64,000 nucleotides of DNA from Bryum argenteum (GCA_037043015.1 CM073330.1:707263-771262); one strand, 5' to 3'; numbered from the stretch's first letter, positions 38,644-51,300 are shown. The notes: a model not told the origin generated them from the letters alone. Numbers and translations are program-made.

Positions 38644-40125
38644 ATGCCGAAGGAGAAGAAGAAGAAGGGTGTTGCGAACTTCTTTGAGAAGTTTGAGCCT
38701 CATGAGGTCCCGGGCGACGCTTGTAAGGTATTCTTGATAGAATTTACCGTCAAATTCTATGAGGCCAATGATCTTGAGCATTGGAAAGCAAATATGTGAG
38801 ATATCGGGAGGAGGGCATCCAGAAGTTCAAGATTGAAATGAGAGATCTCATGATAGAAGTGCTTCAGCATCCGAAGTGGGTAGCAGAGACAGAGAAACGA
38901 GGGTTCATGTGGTTTTTGGAGAATAGGGTGAAGGATGCACTCTGGAATCCCAAGGTTGTAATAGCCAAATATGGGAGGATATTTCGGGAGGGTGATGAGG
39001 ATTTCGTTGACGTGGTGAATAGGGTCGATTGTTTTTCCGCCCAAATGAGGGCATTTTCAAAGAATTCACACCGTCGAGGCTCGGAACATGGTGGCAATCG
39101 CTAGAGGGACGACAAACTCAAACCATGCGATTGACTCATTTGGTTACCATTCCGGATCTGACTCAAATCATACGAGTTGACGACACGAGGTTGAAGGGAC
39201 GGTATGGTACTATTGTCAAAGTTCGTCGAAGGTGTTGGAGGCATTGAACCATTTTGGGAATTTCTTTGCAAAAACTTCCATTCACCACTTGACACGACCG
39301 GAGTTGGCAAAATTGGAGCATATGAATGAGTCTATGGCGATAAGGATTGGACACCAGTGTGTGATCCGCTTTGTGGCCATTCATCCAGTGAAGAATCAAG
39401 GCTATGCGTTTTGGTGGAATGGCGGGACTATTCGAGAGATCTTTGAACCGCGATATGGATTATGGTGACGATGTCTTTGTACATTTGAACTTTGGGAATT
39501 ACCCCGACGACGAAGTTATTTGGGCGCATCAATCGATTCGATTCCGTAAAAAACGGATGAGCTTGCTTGGGCGTTGTTGCATATCATGAACGAGGTCCAC
39601 AAGAGCCACCACCTCCATAATGATATATCTCCGGATAATATCCTTCTCCACTTCCCCGCCGATGAATCACGAGTGTATATCGGAGTATGCGATTGGGGTT
39701 CTCCACAACGGTTCAGGAACCAATGCAATCCCTTTATACATTTACAAAACGTGAGGAGATGGTGGAGACCTGCGAAAAACGTTATTGGGTAGATCCACGA
39801 GTGGCGTTCTTGTACAAAGCGGGTGAGGATTTACGGAGTTATTCCAAAATACTCGATTGCTTCGGAGGAGTTTGCCACGGCCCGTATAGCACAAAGAATT
39901 AATGGGATGACCATGTCTACGGCGACGACGAGCTTGCAACGTGGAAACCGAAATACTTCGGTATTCTCCAATGAAGACCTTGCACAAGCTTTCCATCTTT
40001 ACATGGATAGAGTATGCAACGAGAGTCGTGACGGCGCTGGAGGGTTGTCCCATATCATCTCACGGTTTAGCGATATGTTTCATTGGCCTACGCCTCGTGA
40101 GCATTTTCGGACGAATTACGAATAG
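38644..40125 (+). pseudogene. Protein-kinase-like cargo gene A, multiply frameshifted
   Basis: The ATG at 38644 begins MPKEKKKKGVANFFEKF. Reading then passes through all three frames: 38781 (HPKWVAETEKRGFMWFLENRV), 39029 (a glycine-rich-loop-like KGRYGTIVKVR), 39232 (MAIRIGHQCVIRFVAIHP), 39404, 39574 (HNDISPDNILL with CDWG), 39687 and 39823, to a stop at 40123-40125. HNDISPDN resembles the kinase catalytic loop HxDxxxxN, and CDWG the metal-binding DxG. So this was a protein-kinase-like gene, apparently captured or long resident in the transposon. At least five frameshifts make it inactive. I cannot place it in a kinase subfamily. Confidence 0.72.
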
Positions 40126-41215
40126 GAGAACGTAGAATTTGTTTTACGCATATCGGTTTTATTATAGTTTATGAATTAGTATGTTTGTTCTATTTTCAGT
40201 GCAACAATACTCTTTGTTTCAAATGCATTGCATGCCTTTCAAATTTTGGCCCACCAAGTATACTTATGTTTATTATAATATTTTGCCCCTTTGCACCATT
40301 TGGATGAGGCCTTTAGGGTAAAGCCCAGAAAAACCTATTGATTCAATTTTTAAGTGTTGGTTGGGTAATTCAAATTTAGCGATTTATCTTCTATTTTTCT
40401 TCTCATATGTTTATAAGCGAATCACTACTGAAATTCCAATATTATTTAAGTCATAATATTTACCAATTTTACAGTGGCAGGCATGTGACCTCCAGAAATT
40501 ACCAACACAAGCTCAAAATGTATTAGTAAATTCTGAATTACATATTTCAGAATTTGTCAAAATTCTAGATTATGGAAAACTGTTAGAACTAAGTTACCTC
40601 AAAAATCACAAACTCCTACACTCACATACCCCACTCTAAGTTCTTTATAATACGAAATATACGTAATGACGTGCATGTTTTACTATAGTATTGTTCGGAC
40701 CTGCTTTTAGAAAATAACTTGTAAGAATGTCAATCAAGAGGAATGAGCCTCCCAAATTTTGCATGAATTTACTACATTTGATTACATATAGGGAAAAAAT
40801 ATGTCCAAAATTTTGTTGGTAACAATCGCCAACTCCCCCTTTGCACCGTGGAGACACTGCCTCCGAAGCAAATCCCAAATAAAGTTTTAAACAAACTGGT
40901 TAATAAATGGAATCATAACATATTTACTCAAATAAATGTGTAATATAGGTTATGGTTCTACATTCCGTATATCATTCATATGATGTCCGTTTACCAACAA
41001 AACATGGTTAAGAAGGTCTTAAAAAATGACCTCTACCATATGGAGAATAGAGTTCTCATCCAAATACTACATGTACGTACAGTACATTACAACATGCCTA
41101 TATGTAAATGTATAACTACTTTGCATCCTAGTCCTTATCATATTGTGTTCCACTTGGCCCTGCTTGGTCTGAGTACCGCCCTCGCGAATAAGCATCATAC
41201 AAGCGCTGCTCGTCG
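40126..41215. other. AT-rich spacer between hAT cargo genes
   Basis: About 1.1 kb between the convergent 3' ends of cargo genes A (+) and B (-). I see no gene or strong repeat. Confidence 0.6.
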
Positions 41216-42793
41216 TCAGAATACGATCATTTTCAAGCTTGCGGATGTACTCCGCTTGACTTTGAATTGTTGCCTCTCGTAGTTGTCTTTCAAACTCTGC
41301 ATCTTCTTCTTCACGAGTTCGGAATGGTGGCGGGGGAGTGTTGTTACTCCCATATGCATGTTGGCCATATCCTGGATATGGATACTGAGTGATATGCTCT
41401 TCACGATCCTTGTTCCGGTAATTCCAACTGGGCTCGTATTCATCTCTTGCTTGACTTGGAGTACGGTACTCGGGATTGGTAATAGCTCTACCGTACTCGC
41501 CGTGATGATCATGCGTATCTCTTGAATACGTTGGTCTAAAGCTATCTGGAACCTCAGGTCTTCTACCGTATTGGTTGTGAGCATCGTATGATCCAAAGAG
41601 GATACGTTTGTGGGGTACCTTTCTCGAATGTTAGGTCCTCTCCCATATCGGCCTCGAGACTCGTATGTGTCCCTTGGATGTGTTGGGATATGGTACTGCG
41701 GACTACCGGTCCTCTACCATATTGGCGGGAACATCGTTAAATTCCCGAGGATATGTTGGCGTATAGCTCTCCGGAGCACTCATTCCACCGTATCGGCCCC
41801 GACTCGTATGTATCCCGAGGATATGTTGGCATATATCTTCCTCCAAAGATTCGGACTTGTATCGTGTTGGCCTCCTGGATTGGTACGTATCCCTTGGATG
41901 CTCGGCCTATATGTCTCGGGAGTAGTGGTTCTGGACCGTATATATTGCTACCGGGATAATACCCACCACTTCCTATGCCAAAAGAGATTGGTACCATACC
42001 CCCGTTATTATTTTTGCGATTATAATTATCTCTGTGTGTGACCCCATATCCCCTCGGAGGTGTATGTTGTTGATGTTGATTGACATTCGTATCCCCTCGG
42101 AGGTGTGTCTTGTTGATGTTGTGTTTGACCCTCGTATCCCCTCGGAGGTGTATCTTGAGAAATTCGTGTCGACCTCCATATCTCCTTGGAGGTGTACTTT
42201 CTTCATCTTGAACTTCCGACATCTCCGTATATGTCCGATTTGACCAAAGGGGCATACAATCATCGGCTCCAAGCCAACTAGTTGGTATGAAATCATGGCT
42301 CCGATCCAATTCGGCAACATTCAAAACCTTTTACGGTGCTCCAATTCACGTTCTTATGTAGAACGATTTACGCCCAAACCATAGCCATGTTGGAATATAA
42401 CATGATTTCGGCCTAGTATTCCGTACTCCAACGGCAATGGTCACTTCATGATAACGAAGTGTGAAATGTTGACTTGTGCAAGAATCTGGCGGCTAGTCCT
42501 TCGCGTCGTGGCCCCGATATAATCGCTTGATTTCTTGGCCATAACTTCATGAGGTGTTTCATCTTCACATATCGCTTGCACATGGTGCAATTCCAAATTC
42601 TCGCCGGTTCATCTTCCCATCCATCTTGGCAACACAATTTGGATCGTCGATTTGCTTCCCAATCCATCTCCGGGGCCTTGCCCTTGGGTGCACTAGTACG
42701 TCGTTCCTCGGCATATTGTTCACCCACAAAAAAAAAAAACCGCAAAAAAATGGCGTCGATTATCAAGAGGGGACTCGAGGAGCGCATCGACAT
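41216..42793 (-). pseudogene. Repeat-rich cargo gene B sharing a domain with cargo gene C
   Basis: On the minus strand, reading from an ATG at 42793 passes APKGKAPEMDWE into RIWNCTMCKRYVKMKHLMKLWP (42570-42505 region). Cargo gene C has the matching EYWTAQICKKYVKMFHIGKLWP, so both encode the same domain (W, C, KRYVKM, KLWP conserved). After a frame change comes a low-complexity part with four TPPRGY-like repeats (42045-42200), then RDTYESG-type tyrosine/arginine/glycine repeats (41640-41900), and a C-terminal part rich in Q, E and R. Frame changes occur near 42400, 42200, 41740 and 41600. The function is unknown; the low-complexity part suggests a disordered nucleic-acid-binding or structural protein. 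Confidence 0.55.
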
Positions 42794-42848
42794 GGAAAAC
42801 CACAGCGACCGGGCGCACACGAGTGAGAAGAAATGAGCCCTGGTCGGC

Positions 42849-42856
42849 TATTTATA
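42849..42856 (-). promoter_or_regulatory. TATA box of cargo gene B
   Basis: On the minus strand TATAAATAGCCGACC, followed by GGGCTCATTTCTTCTCACT. The GCCGACC and CTCATTTC-CACT words recur at the other cargo promoters. Confidence 0.7.
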
Positions 42857-42857
42857 C

Positions 42858-43212
42858 CGATCGCGGCGGTCGGCAGATTCGCCCCGTTCCCTCCGGCCGT
42901 CCGATCTCCGTCGGCCATGGCCGATTCCGCCATCGGTCGGCCAGGATCGGTCGGCCAATCCGATGGCGCGATTGGCGATCGATGCGAGCCGCCCGATCGG
43001 TCGTCGACAGATCCGCCGTCGCGCCGCCGGATCGGCCGGGCTATCGGCGACGACCGATCCCGTCGCGCCGACGGATCCGACGGCCGCCGTCCGACGGGGT
43101 CGCGAGGGCGGTGGCCGGCCGTCGATGCGGTCGCCGGCCGTCCGATCTGGTCGCCGGCCGTCCGTCGTCCGATGCGATCGGCCCCCGTCCCCGTCCGGTC
43201 GGTGGGGGCTTT
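42858..43212 (-). promoter_or_regulatory. CpG-rich block 2, upstream of cargo gene B
   Basis: About 355 bp of GATCGGTCGG, CCGTCCG and GCCGGCCG words. Its upstream edge on the minus strand is an A run (a T run of about 55 bases on the plus strand, 43216-43271). Confidence 0.78.
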
Positions 43213-43215
43213 GTT

Positions 43216-43271
43216 GTTTTTTTTTTTTTTTTTTTCTTTTTTTCTTTTTTTTTTTTTTTTTTTTTTTTTTA
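43216..43271. repeat. Poly-T run
   Basis: About 55 bases almost all T with two C interruptions, at the border between CpG-rich block 2 and AT-rich DNA. A matching A run lies at 45198-45220 beside block 3. Confidence 0.9.
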
Positions 43272-45197
43272 TTAAACAACTGTTGGGTTTCCATAGGGAG
43301 AAGAAAATGAACAGCGATGGAGAACCAAGTCTTGTTTTTTGGATTTTTTCAAACATGAGGCATGCTTTCCCATGGCCCACAAAGAAAGGAATTCTTTTTA
43401 ATAGTTCTAGTCTTGGAGTCCAAATTTCCTCCACATGACCTAAACCAAGTCTTCTACAATGTTGTACGGTTGGGATCTAGATTGCTAACCTTTATTTTCA
43501 TCTCTTGCACTTTGCAAAACGTGTGTTTCTAGGCTCTAGAGTCTACACCCCCTTGGGCATTTGAGGTTAAGGGTTACAAATTTACAATGAACATGTATTA
43601 GCTTAAAAATATATTTTCTCATGAACTATAATAGAAGGCTATTGGCGTTCATGAAAATATGTGTACGTATAAAACATATAACATATAAATTTCATTATAC
43701 ATACATGCGTCCCAAATTTAGAACCAGGGATGATAGAATCTACTGTATCCTAATTTGTGTCTTCCATGTCAACAGTAGGTTTTATGTAAATAGACGTGGT
43801 TTTATTTATACCGTATATAATAATTACTCGTATTTTCTAATTTCATTCTTATTCACATTATAATTAGAATACTTCAAAATGACTTAAAGGAACAAAATAA
43901 GTTTTTTTTTTTTGCCAATTGGATCTAAGATTATATACTCCCCAAACGTAGTGCCTATTTTTAACCAAATGACGCATTATCAAATGAAGGGTCCTATATT
44001 GAAATGAAGATGCACAATTTACATTCTCAAACATGTAATATTGTAATAGACTTATAGAGCATGTGTGACCATTTAGTTTCATAACTTTGGTATTACCGTG
44101 TCAGGCCTTACATTGACCACAGTTAGACATTAGAATAGGCTTAACTGAAAAAACATTATGCCTAAACAACTCATTCTATTATTGGCTATTTTTGTTTGAC
44201 ACCCTTGAACTAAGGTAGGAGTATATTTATAATGTAGTACATATCATTGTACTTAATTTGCACATATTCTTTTTCCATATTTATTAGTACCATTTTTTTA
44301 TTGTATTTATTTGAATAATTATTTATTTACCTCTTACAAAGGTAATAGAAAGAGGACTCTATTGTTTTCTATTTCGCAATCACAAATAAAGAGAAGTAAA
44401 AAGGGAGACAAATAAATTTTTGAAAATATCCAACTCTAAAAGTTTTTAACATATCGCATCAACTTATAAAGATTGGTGTTGGAAATCTTTGGAAACTCAA
44501 TTGTGTGTGGAATGAAAATAAAGGGATTCGTGTATGCATGGTGTAGTATTGATTTATATTTTTAATCAATTAGAATGCCACTTTTCTCCATCGCATTGTT
44601 ATTATTATTGACATGGAATAAATCACGAGTTTGTTGCAAGGAATATATTGATAGTATTTTCAACATTCAACATAGCATCTAAGATTATAGACTCCCCAAA
44701 CCTAATGTCCATTTTTTACCAAATGTCGCATTTCCAAAATAAGGGTCCTATATTAAAATGAGGATCCTCAACTTACATTCTCAACCATGCAATATTGAAA
44801 TAGAGTTATAGTTGTAGGTCATGTGCCCCAAAGTTGAGTCATATAACCTCATACACTACGAGATCATAATATGTTAGTACACAAGAGAATTTAAGAAATT
44901 TCATCACTTCTAGATTGAAGTGAAAATTCATATAACAAAGCTCTTTGCAATCATGAAATCTCTAAGTAAACCATAAACCTAAACCCTAAACCCTAAACCC
45001 TAAACCCGGAACCCTAAACCACTAAACCAATATCCGTGAATAAAGAATATATAGCATTTCACAAATCAACATAGGATTCCTTTTTTTCATTGTGTAATAA
45101 TCATTTGAGAATCTAATAATGTAAATCGAGAGGGATTAAAATTTAAAAAGGATCCTATGTAATTTTGAAAGATTCCGCGAACACAATGGAAACTAAA
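43272..45197. repeat. AT-rich spacer with internal duplications
   Basis: No gene seen. A stretch at 43923-44055 (ATCTAAGATTATATACTCCCC and onward) is repeated in diverged form at 44678-44806. A second stretch at 44819-44935 (containing ACACAAGAGAATTTA) is repeated at about 47519-47635. These copies show that the spacer grew by internal duplication. Confidence 0.7.
44978..45028. repeat. Interstitial telomere-type repeat (CCCTAAA)n
   Basis: A run of four to five CCCTAAA units with degenerate neighbours (CCATAAACC, CCCGGAACCC). This is the plant telomere sequence, here inside the hAT element, so it is interstitial and not a chromosome end. Confidence 0.88.
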
Positions 45198-45229
45198 GAA
45201 AAAAAAAAAAAAAAAAAAAACCCGAAGCG

Positions 45230-45505
45230 GGCGATGGCGATGTACGATCGGTCAATCTGGGCCGCTCGCGTGCGGCCGACCGATGGGACCGGCCTACCGA
45301 CCGGCCCGGCGACCGGCCTACCGACCGCCCGGCGACCGCCTACCGACCGGCCCGGGCGCCGAAGCCTACCGACCGGCCCGGCGATCAAGGGACGGCCGAG
45401 CGACGGGCCGGCCGAGATCCGGCCGGCCGGCCGGCTCATGGGCTGCGCTCGCCGACCGACCGGTCGGCTATCCGTCGGTCGGCCGGCGTACCTCTCCTCC
45501 CCTCC
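45230..45505 (+). promoter_or_regulatory. CpG-rich block 3, no clear gene downstream
   Basis: About 275 bp of CCGACCGGCC, GGCGACCG and CGGTCGGC words, preceded by an A run (45198-45220). It has the composition of the other promoter blocks and would face the plus strand, but after CTCTCCTCCCCTCC and CTCTCACTTCC I see no TATA box or open frame. It may be the promoter of a lost fifth gene. Confidence 0.6.
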
Positions 45506-47911
45506 TCTTCTTGCCTCTCCCCGAAGGCCGTAACTCCCGCTTCCTCAACTTCTCTCACTTCCCCGCATTGCATATTTGCATTTCTATATTTAGCGTCTCG
45601 TACACGTGGCGTCTAAATCGGGGTAGGGAATGTTCGACAAAGGAATGTCGGGAAGATCTCTTTGTCGAAAAACAAGAATGTTTTATGACAAAGATACTCT
45701 AGGCTCCAAATAATTCTATAATAAGGGACTCCTTGCAAGAGGAGTCAAGGCCAACATATCTCCCATGCCTATTCCCCCATTAGTGAAGGTGTTGGGAGTT
45801 GGTGCCCATTTTTTCTAGAAGGAAAACGAAGGTTATGGGGCCAATTCTTATTATTAGCGAGAGTCCATGTTTTAGATTTGTTCTCATTGATTTTATTTCT
45901 TACAAATATTCTTTCTTAATTTGAATGAAGAGAACGCTTTTAGGCCATGAATTTTCATTCATTTCTTGAATGTCCCAACTTTTGTCAAATATTGATCCAT
46001 TCTCACAAGGAGATGTTTTCATATATTGTTCTATTGTTTTCTATATTGTGATCATAAATTAAGAGAAGTAAAAAGCGTTACAAATAAATTAATAAAAATA
46101 TCGCACCCTATAAGTTTTTAACATATGGCAATAACGGCATTAACTTATAAAGTTATAATCATATTTGATCTTGTACACGTATAGTACTTCTATTTTATGT
46201 TAAATGAAGTTGATTATTCTTATATTAGAAACTTTGATGGATTGATTAGGGAATAGAATGATTTGAATAGCCATTGCTTTTTCATTTAGAGTATATTGTG
46301 GATGAAATCACTTGAGCATAGGATATAAGGTTCATGGTCTAGGATTTATTAATTTCCCCTAGCTAATATTTTTATTTTTCCATATCCAATACATTATTTT
46401 ACAAACCTTTGTAGGCTAATTCCTTTATTATATATATTGGACATGTTATAGTCTCATCCGGGATGTTGGTTCTTAACTGGGGTCCCCTCTAAAATGAAAA
46501 TAATAAAATAAATAATATATATACACTATACGGTAAAGATAGAGCGGTTTTTGCTAAAAACATATTTAGAGGTAAAGTCACTCTACATAAATAGCGATTT
46601 AATGCTAAGATTTTATTTTGAGATAAACAAGTTCTATATAAATAGTGGTTCTACTTAAATACATATTTAGAGGTAAAGCAAATCAATTCTACTTTGTGTG
46701 CGAGAACTATAAATCAAAAAGTACATACATAAGTATATATACTATACATGTATTGATGTATACAGGAAATATTATATTTATAATAAATTCAACAATAATA
46801 CGATACAATTATAATATATATTACATATAATATATACCTTCATATACATATTATACTATGAAACATAAAGTACATACATAAATATACATATTCTAATTTA
46901 TTAATACATAGTATATACGTAAATATACATATCCTACTTTAAATATAAATGGTTTACATACATGAAGAGTTAGATTTCTATAATTGATCTATTAATAAGA
47001 TTTGTTTTTAGAAATTGGAAAGTAAAAGACTATAGAAAGACTTTTAGGTGGATATATAAACTCATGGGTAAGATGGAAGAGACTATTTTTTGTCGTGAGT
47101 TCTTTGGTTATATTTATATACAATTGTTATATTCGATATGAAAATTGGAGTTTGTATCTATCTATCTTCTTGAAGAACAGTAATTACCAGTTTATAATTA
47201 TCCTATTAGTATAAGAAATTCGTTGCAAGGGAGACGGTTAAGTAGAAACTTTTAAGCAGCTAGGTCTAATTTTTAAAAAAAAACCTAAAACAAATTTAAA
47301 TAAAACAACTTTAAATTTGTAGGGAAAGTTTACACAATTTGGGAATAAAATTTTATCCACATTTCTTATTTCTTGAGATCTATCTCACGTTTTTTTACAT
47401 GCGCTTCTTACGTTGGTAATTGTATTTTTAATTCAAAATCACTCAAAACATAGAATTTGGTACAAAGGGCGGTTATTTAGTCTCCATTGAGGATGCCCTA
47501 AAAACATACTCTTGTAAGTCATGTGCATAAAGTTTGATTCATAGAGCCTCATAGATTGCGAGATGATAATTTATTAGTGCACAAGAGAATCTACTAAATT
47601 TCATCATTTTCGGATTGAAGTGAAATTCATAATAAGTTGGTTTTGAGGGGTTTTGGCACTTTTTACGGCTACTTTATACTAGAGGCCATTTGAAGTTGGG
47701 CCCATTTGGAGTTGAGCCCACTTGGACTTAAAGTGTGCCTTAACTTTAGCTCTACTTTACAAAGTGGGTCATAGAGTGGATCTTGCAATATAAAGTCCTA
47801 ATGCCCACTTCGAGGGCCCAAATTTAATATTTTAGAGATAGATAGATCTTCATTGGTTGATGCCTAGGGTTTGTAAAGGGGCACAACAAATTTTGGGGTT
47901 AGGGTTTAGAG
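45506..47911. other. AT-rich spacer in the hAT element
   Basis: About 2.4 kb with no supported gene. It holds TA-rich simple sequence (46720-46960), a short duplication of CATATTTAGAGGTAAAG (46559 and 46661), and the second copy of the stretch described at 44819 (47519-47635). Confidence 0.6.
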
Positions 47912-48195
47912 GGGCGGCCGGCGGCCGCTCCGCCAGGCCCGGCCTGCGAAGGTTCGGCCGTCAGGGTCGGTCGGCCAGGCCCAGGCGGTCCGGGCGATCA
48001 ATCGGACGGTCCTGGGGGTCGGTCGGCAGTCCGGGGCGGTCGCGAGTTCGGGGCGGTCGTGTCCGGGGCGGTCGGCAGGTCGGGACCGGACGGCGGGTCA
48101 ATGAGCGGTCGGCGGTCGGTCGGTGAGCGGTCGGCCGCTTCGGGCTTCGGACGGCTAGGCCGGTCGGCGGTTCGGTCGGCCGGTCCGGCATGAGG
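47912..48195 (+). promoter_or_regulatory. CpG-rich block 4, upstream of cargo gene C
   Basis: About 285 bp of GGCCGGCGG, CGGTCGG and GGGGCGGTCG words, ending 5 bp before the TATA box of cargo gene C. Confidence 0.8.
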
Positions 48196-48199
48196 GCAC

Positions 48200-48207
48200 T
48201 ATAAAGG
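48200..48207 (+). promoter_or_regulatory. TATA box of cargo gene C
   Basis: TATAAAGG followed by CCGTCGGCTTCATTTTCC and ACTTCC, closely resembling the starts of cargo genes A and B. Confidence 0.72.
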
Positions 48208-48373
48208 CCGTCGGCTTCATTTTCCACCACTTCCTCTCTCATGGTAACCCAATTCGAATTGCCTCCGATTGCTAAGGCGCGCTGCGCATTCTAGTTGGAG
48301 AGGAGAAGGGGTCGGTTTTTTTCACATTTGTTATGGGCGCGCCGTCCGTGGATCCTTCGGTGATACTTGCACG

Positions 48374-51300
48374 ATGACGTCGACCGAGAACGTGAACACG
48401 AGTATGGAGGTGGAGAATTCGATGATATCAGAGGCGCCTAAGAAGAGGAATAAACAAAAAGGTGCAACTCATGGATGAATTGGGAGATTTTAGAGAATGA
48501 AGACATTAAAGCGGAACGCGGTTGGGAATCGGAGGTGACGGAGTATTGGACCGCTCAAATTTGCAAGAAATATGTGAAGATGTTTCACATTGGCAAGCTT
48601 TGGCCTAAAGAATGTCATGCGATTCATACCAAGAACTTTTGTTGCAACCGGCAACATGCAAGGATGATCACTTTATCCACCGCGTGCGGAGGAAGTATGG
48701 CGGGCCTTGTTCGGGATCGTGCCAAAACAAAAGGGTACTTTTGTTACCAATTGTTGGCAATGGTATATCTTTGAGTTGATACTACGGCGGAAGATAAATT
48801 GGAGCACGTACCAAACTAATACTCAATTTCCGCTTCGCATTGAAAGGAAGCGAAGCATATCCCGGATTGTTTTGATCCACAATCCGCCTTGACAAAGCAT
48901 ATTTTGGAGGTTTTGAGAAAAAAAAAAAAAAAACAAAGGTCAAGAGGATACAACGGAAGATGAGAATGTCGTTACAAAGGATACGAGACATTCCTCTTGC
49001 CACGGATGGTCTATCAAACGAACAATCTGCAGTTGATAGGCTTCGGGATGTAATTGATTGGAGAGCGATCATTGGAAGAGGCGAATGCGGTGCAAGATCG
49101 TGTGGGGACTTAGAGAATGTAGTGGAAGAGGTACTCTCCCCTCTCATTCCAGATAACCCTATTATTCCCAATGGCCTAAATTTGACCGATAATAATCCAA
49201 AATCGAATGAGGCAGGGCCAAGTAAACCAATGGAAACAACATCCATGCCGATTCCATTACTCCATGAGATGGAGAAGGATTGGTGGTCAAATTTCGAAGA
49301 ATTATATGAAGGAGTACCAAGCAACAAGAAACTGCGAGAGTATCTCACTTATATTGACGAAGTAGCGAAGGTCATATACGACGAAACCATTCCAGATGGT
49401 GAGACGAAGATGAAGTGGGAAGACACCAAAAAAACCCATATATTGCAAGCTGGGACCGAGATGAAAGTCGGGGTTGAAGTTGTTGCTGCTATGGTTCCAC
49501 GGTTTTTAGAATTGGCTCAAACTCTTGCCATAATGACGCCTCGAATGCTAGAAGCAGCTATAGACTACGAGAAGATATCAGAGGCATGGCTCCCGTATGT
49601 GAAAGCAAGGATAAAGGATACGGAGGAGTTTATAAGTCTTCAGGATAAGTATAACGTAGCAATTACCGTGATTGACAAGGTGGTTTATGATTTCAAACTT
49701 AATGGATATGAGCGCGAGAAAATCCCCCGTACTCATCGCAATCTCATGGAGCAAGCGATGAACATTTTGAATCCTCCCGAAGAAGGTGATGTGGAAGATG
49801 TCCCCGTAAATCCAAAAGATAATTATCCAATTTCAAAAATTGGAGAAAGGATCGAAAAGGAAGGTGATCTTATCCCATCTAATAATGATGGGAATAATAA
49901 GAGTGATGGCCCGGAGATGAAAGGTACTCCATCATGCGAGCCGGGGGCCTACCGAGGCGAGAGAGGACATTCAAGAGAAGGAAGCGGTTGTTCAAGACGC
50001 AGGAGAAAGGAAAACAAATCATCGATTTGGACGATGATCTGGAATCGGAGGACAATGGAAGGAGGGACGTGCGTGTAGAGGATGATACACATTCGAAGGG
50101 AAAAGATTGCCTACATAATCAATGTCCTAAAGAAACATTGGAAATGCAATTGGAAGCGATGATGAAGCGAGAGAGATGAGGCACGAGTGAACTAGAATCC
50201 ATACGAATGGCATTGAGAAATGTGGATTATACACCACGCGAAGAGAACATATTGCCTTGGTTGGCTTGGGTTCACCGACTTCAAGATAGGGAGGCCATGG
50301 TTTCAAAGGCACAACATAATCAAGAAGATCGCCGCCAAATCATGTGGTTCGAGTGAACATGTGAATACATCATTGGAGGAATTTAAAAATACGAAAGATT
50401 ACGAGAACACGAACCTACTAAGGTCACTATTTGGGGTGATGTCGAGGAGATGATGGAGCGAACAAATTTCAATCGGATGGGAAAAGATGATGATATTGAT
50501 TGGAGTTTGGAAGTAGCGAAGGATGGGTGCCATACAACTCATTCTCATCGCATTTTGTGGAATCAAATCGAAATGTCGTTTACACATGCGACCCCCACCG
50601 ACAATATGAAGGAAAAATGTGGCATGTGCCGATATCATTTCGGTCCAGAAGGAGCGTACACACTAGGCCAATGTGGCCATAACTTTCATGTTACTTGCAT
50701 AGCAAGCGCTGGCCGGGGAAAATCATCATGTCCTATATGTCGTTCTCCAATTAGCACGAGATTCTACGAAGTGATGGGGATGCGCGATGTCATGCCACCT
50801 GGGCACGAGTTCAACCGATGGAATCTCCCTTTGGATCAACTTCCAAAGAAACTTCACAACTTTCGTGAGTGGGGGAAAGCACTTGAATGGGATAGTTCAA
50901 CATCAAAACACCAGCTCCTCATGCATGATGTAGGCGAGACAGATCCATTGCTTTGGATGACACATGACTACGAGGTGGAGATTAGGGCGCGAGATATTGA
51001 AGACAGCGAGCAACGAGAGATGTTTTGCCGCAACTTTGGAGGACATTGAGTCATCGAACACAATCGTTTCTTCCGATTCCCTCCAAAGAGAGTGGAGAAG
51101 GGAGAAGATGGTTTGTGGCATGAGGTAACAAGTGACATTGAGTTTGGAGAGGAGTACAAGAAGTACGATGATAGGCCGATTGGAAGGGCTTTAGTCCTAG
51201 CCAAGTTGGAAGACGCCGCACACTTACGGATTTCAACGAAGGAGGAATCTTTCAAAGACGCAGACTGTACTTTCTGGGAGGCGGTAGAGAAATTTGAGTC

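Noticed and set aside
37918-38737. Long overlapping frames rich in R, G, P and S in the CpG-rich block
   Set aside because: They arise from short CGGTCGG-type words that lack stop codons in several frames on both strands.
42823-43438. Frames of 115-220 codons across CpG-rich block 2 and the poly-T run
   Set aside because: Same artefact, with poly-F or poly-K ends from the homopolymer.
44978-45028. A chromosome end
   Set aside because: Only a few units, with degenerate neighbours, inside a transposon and with unique sequence on both sides.
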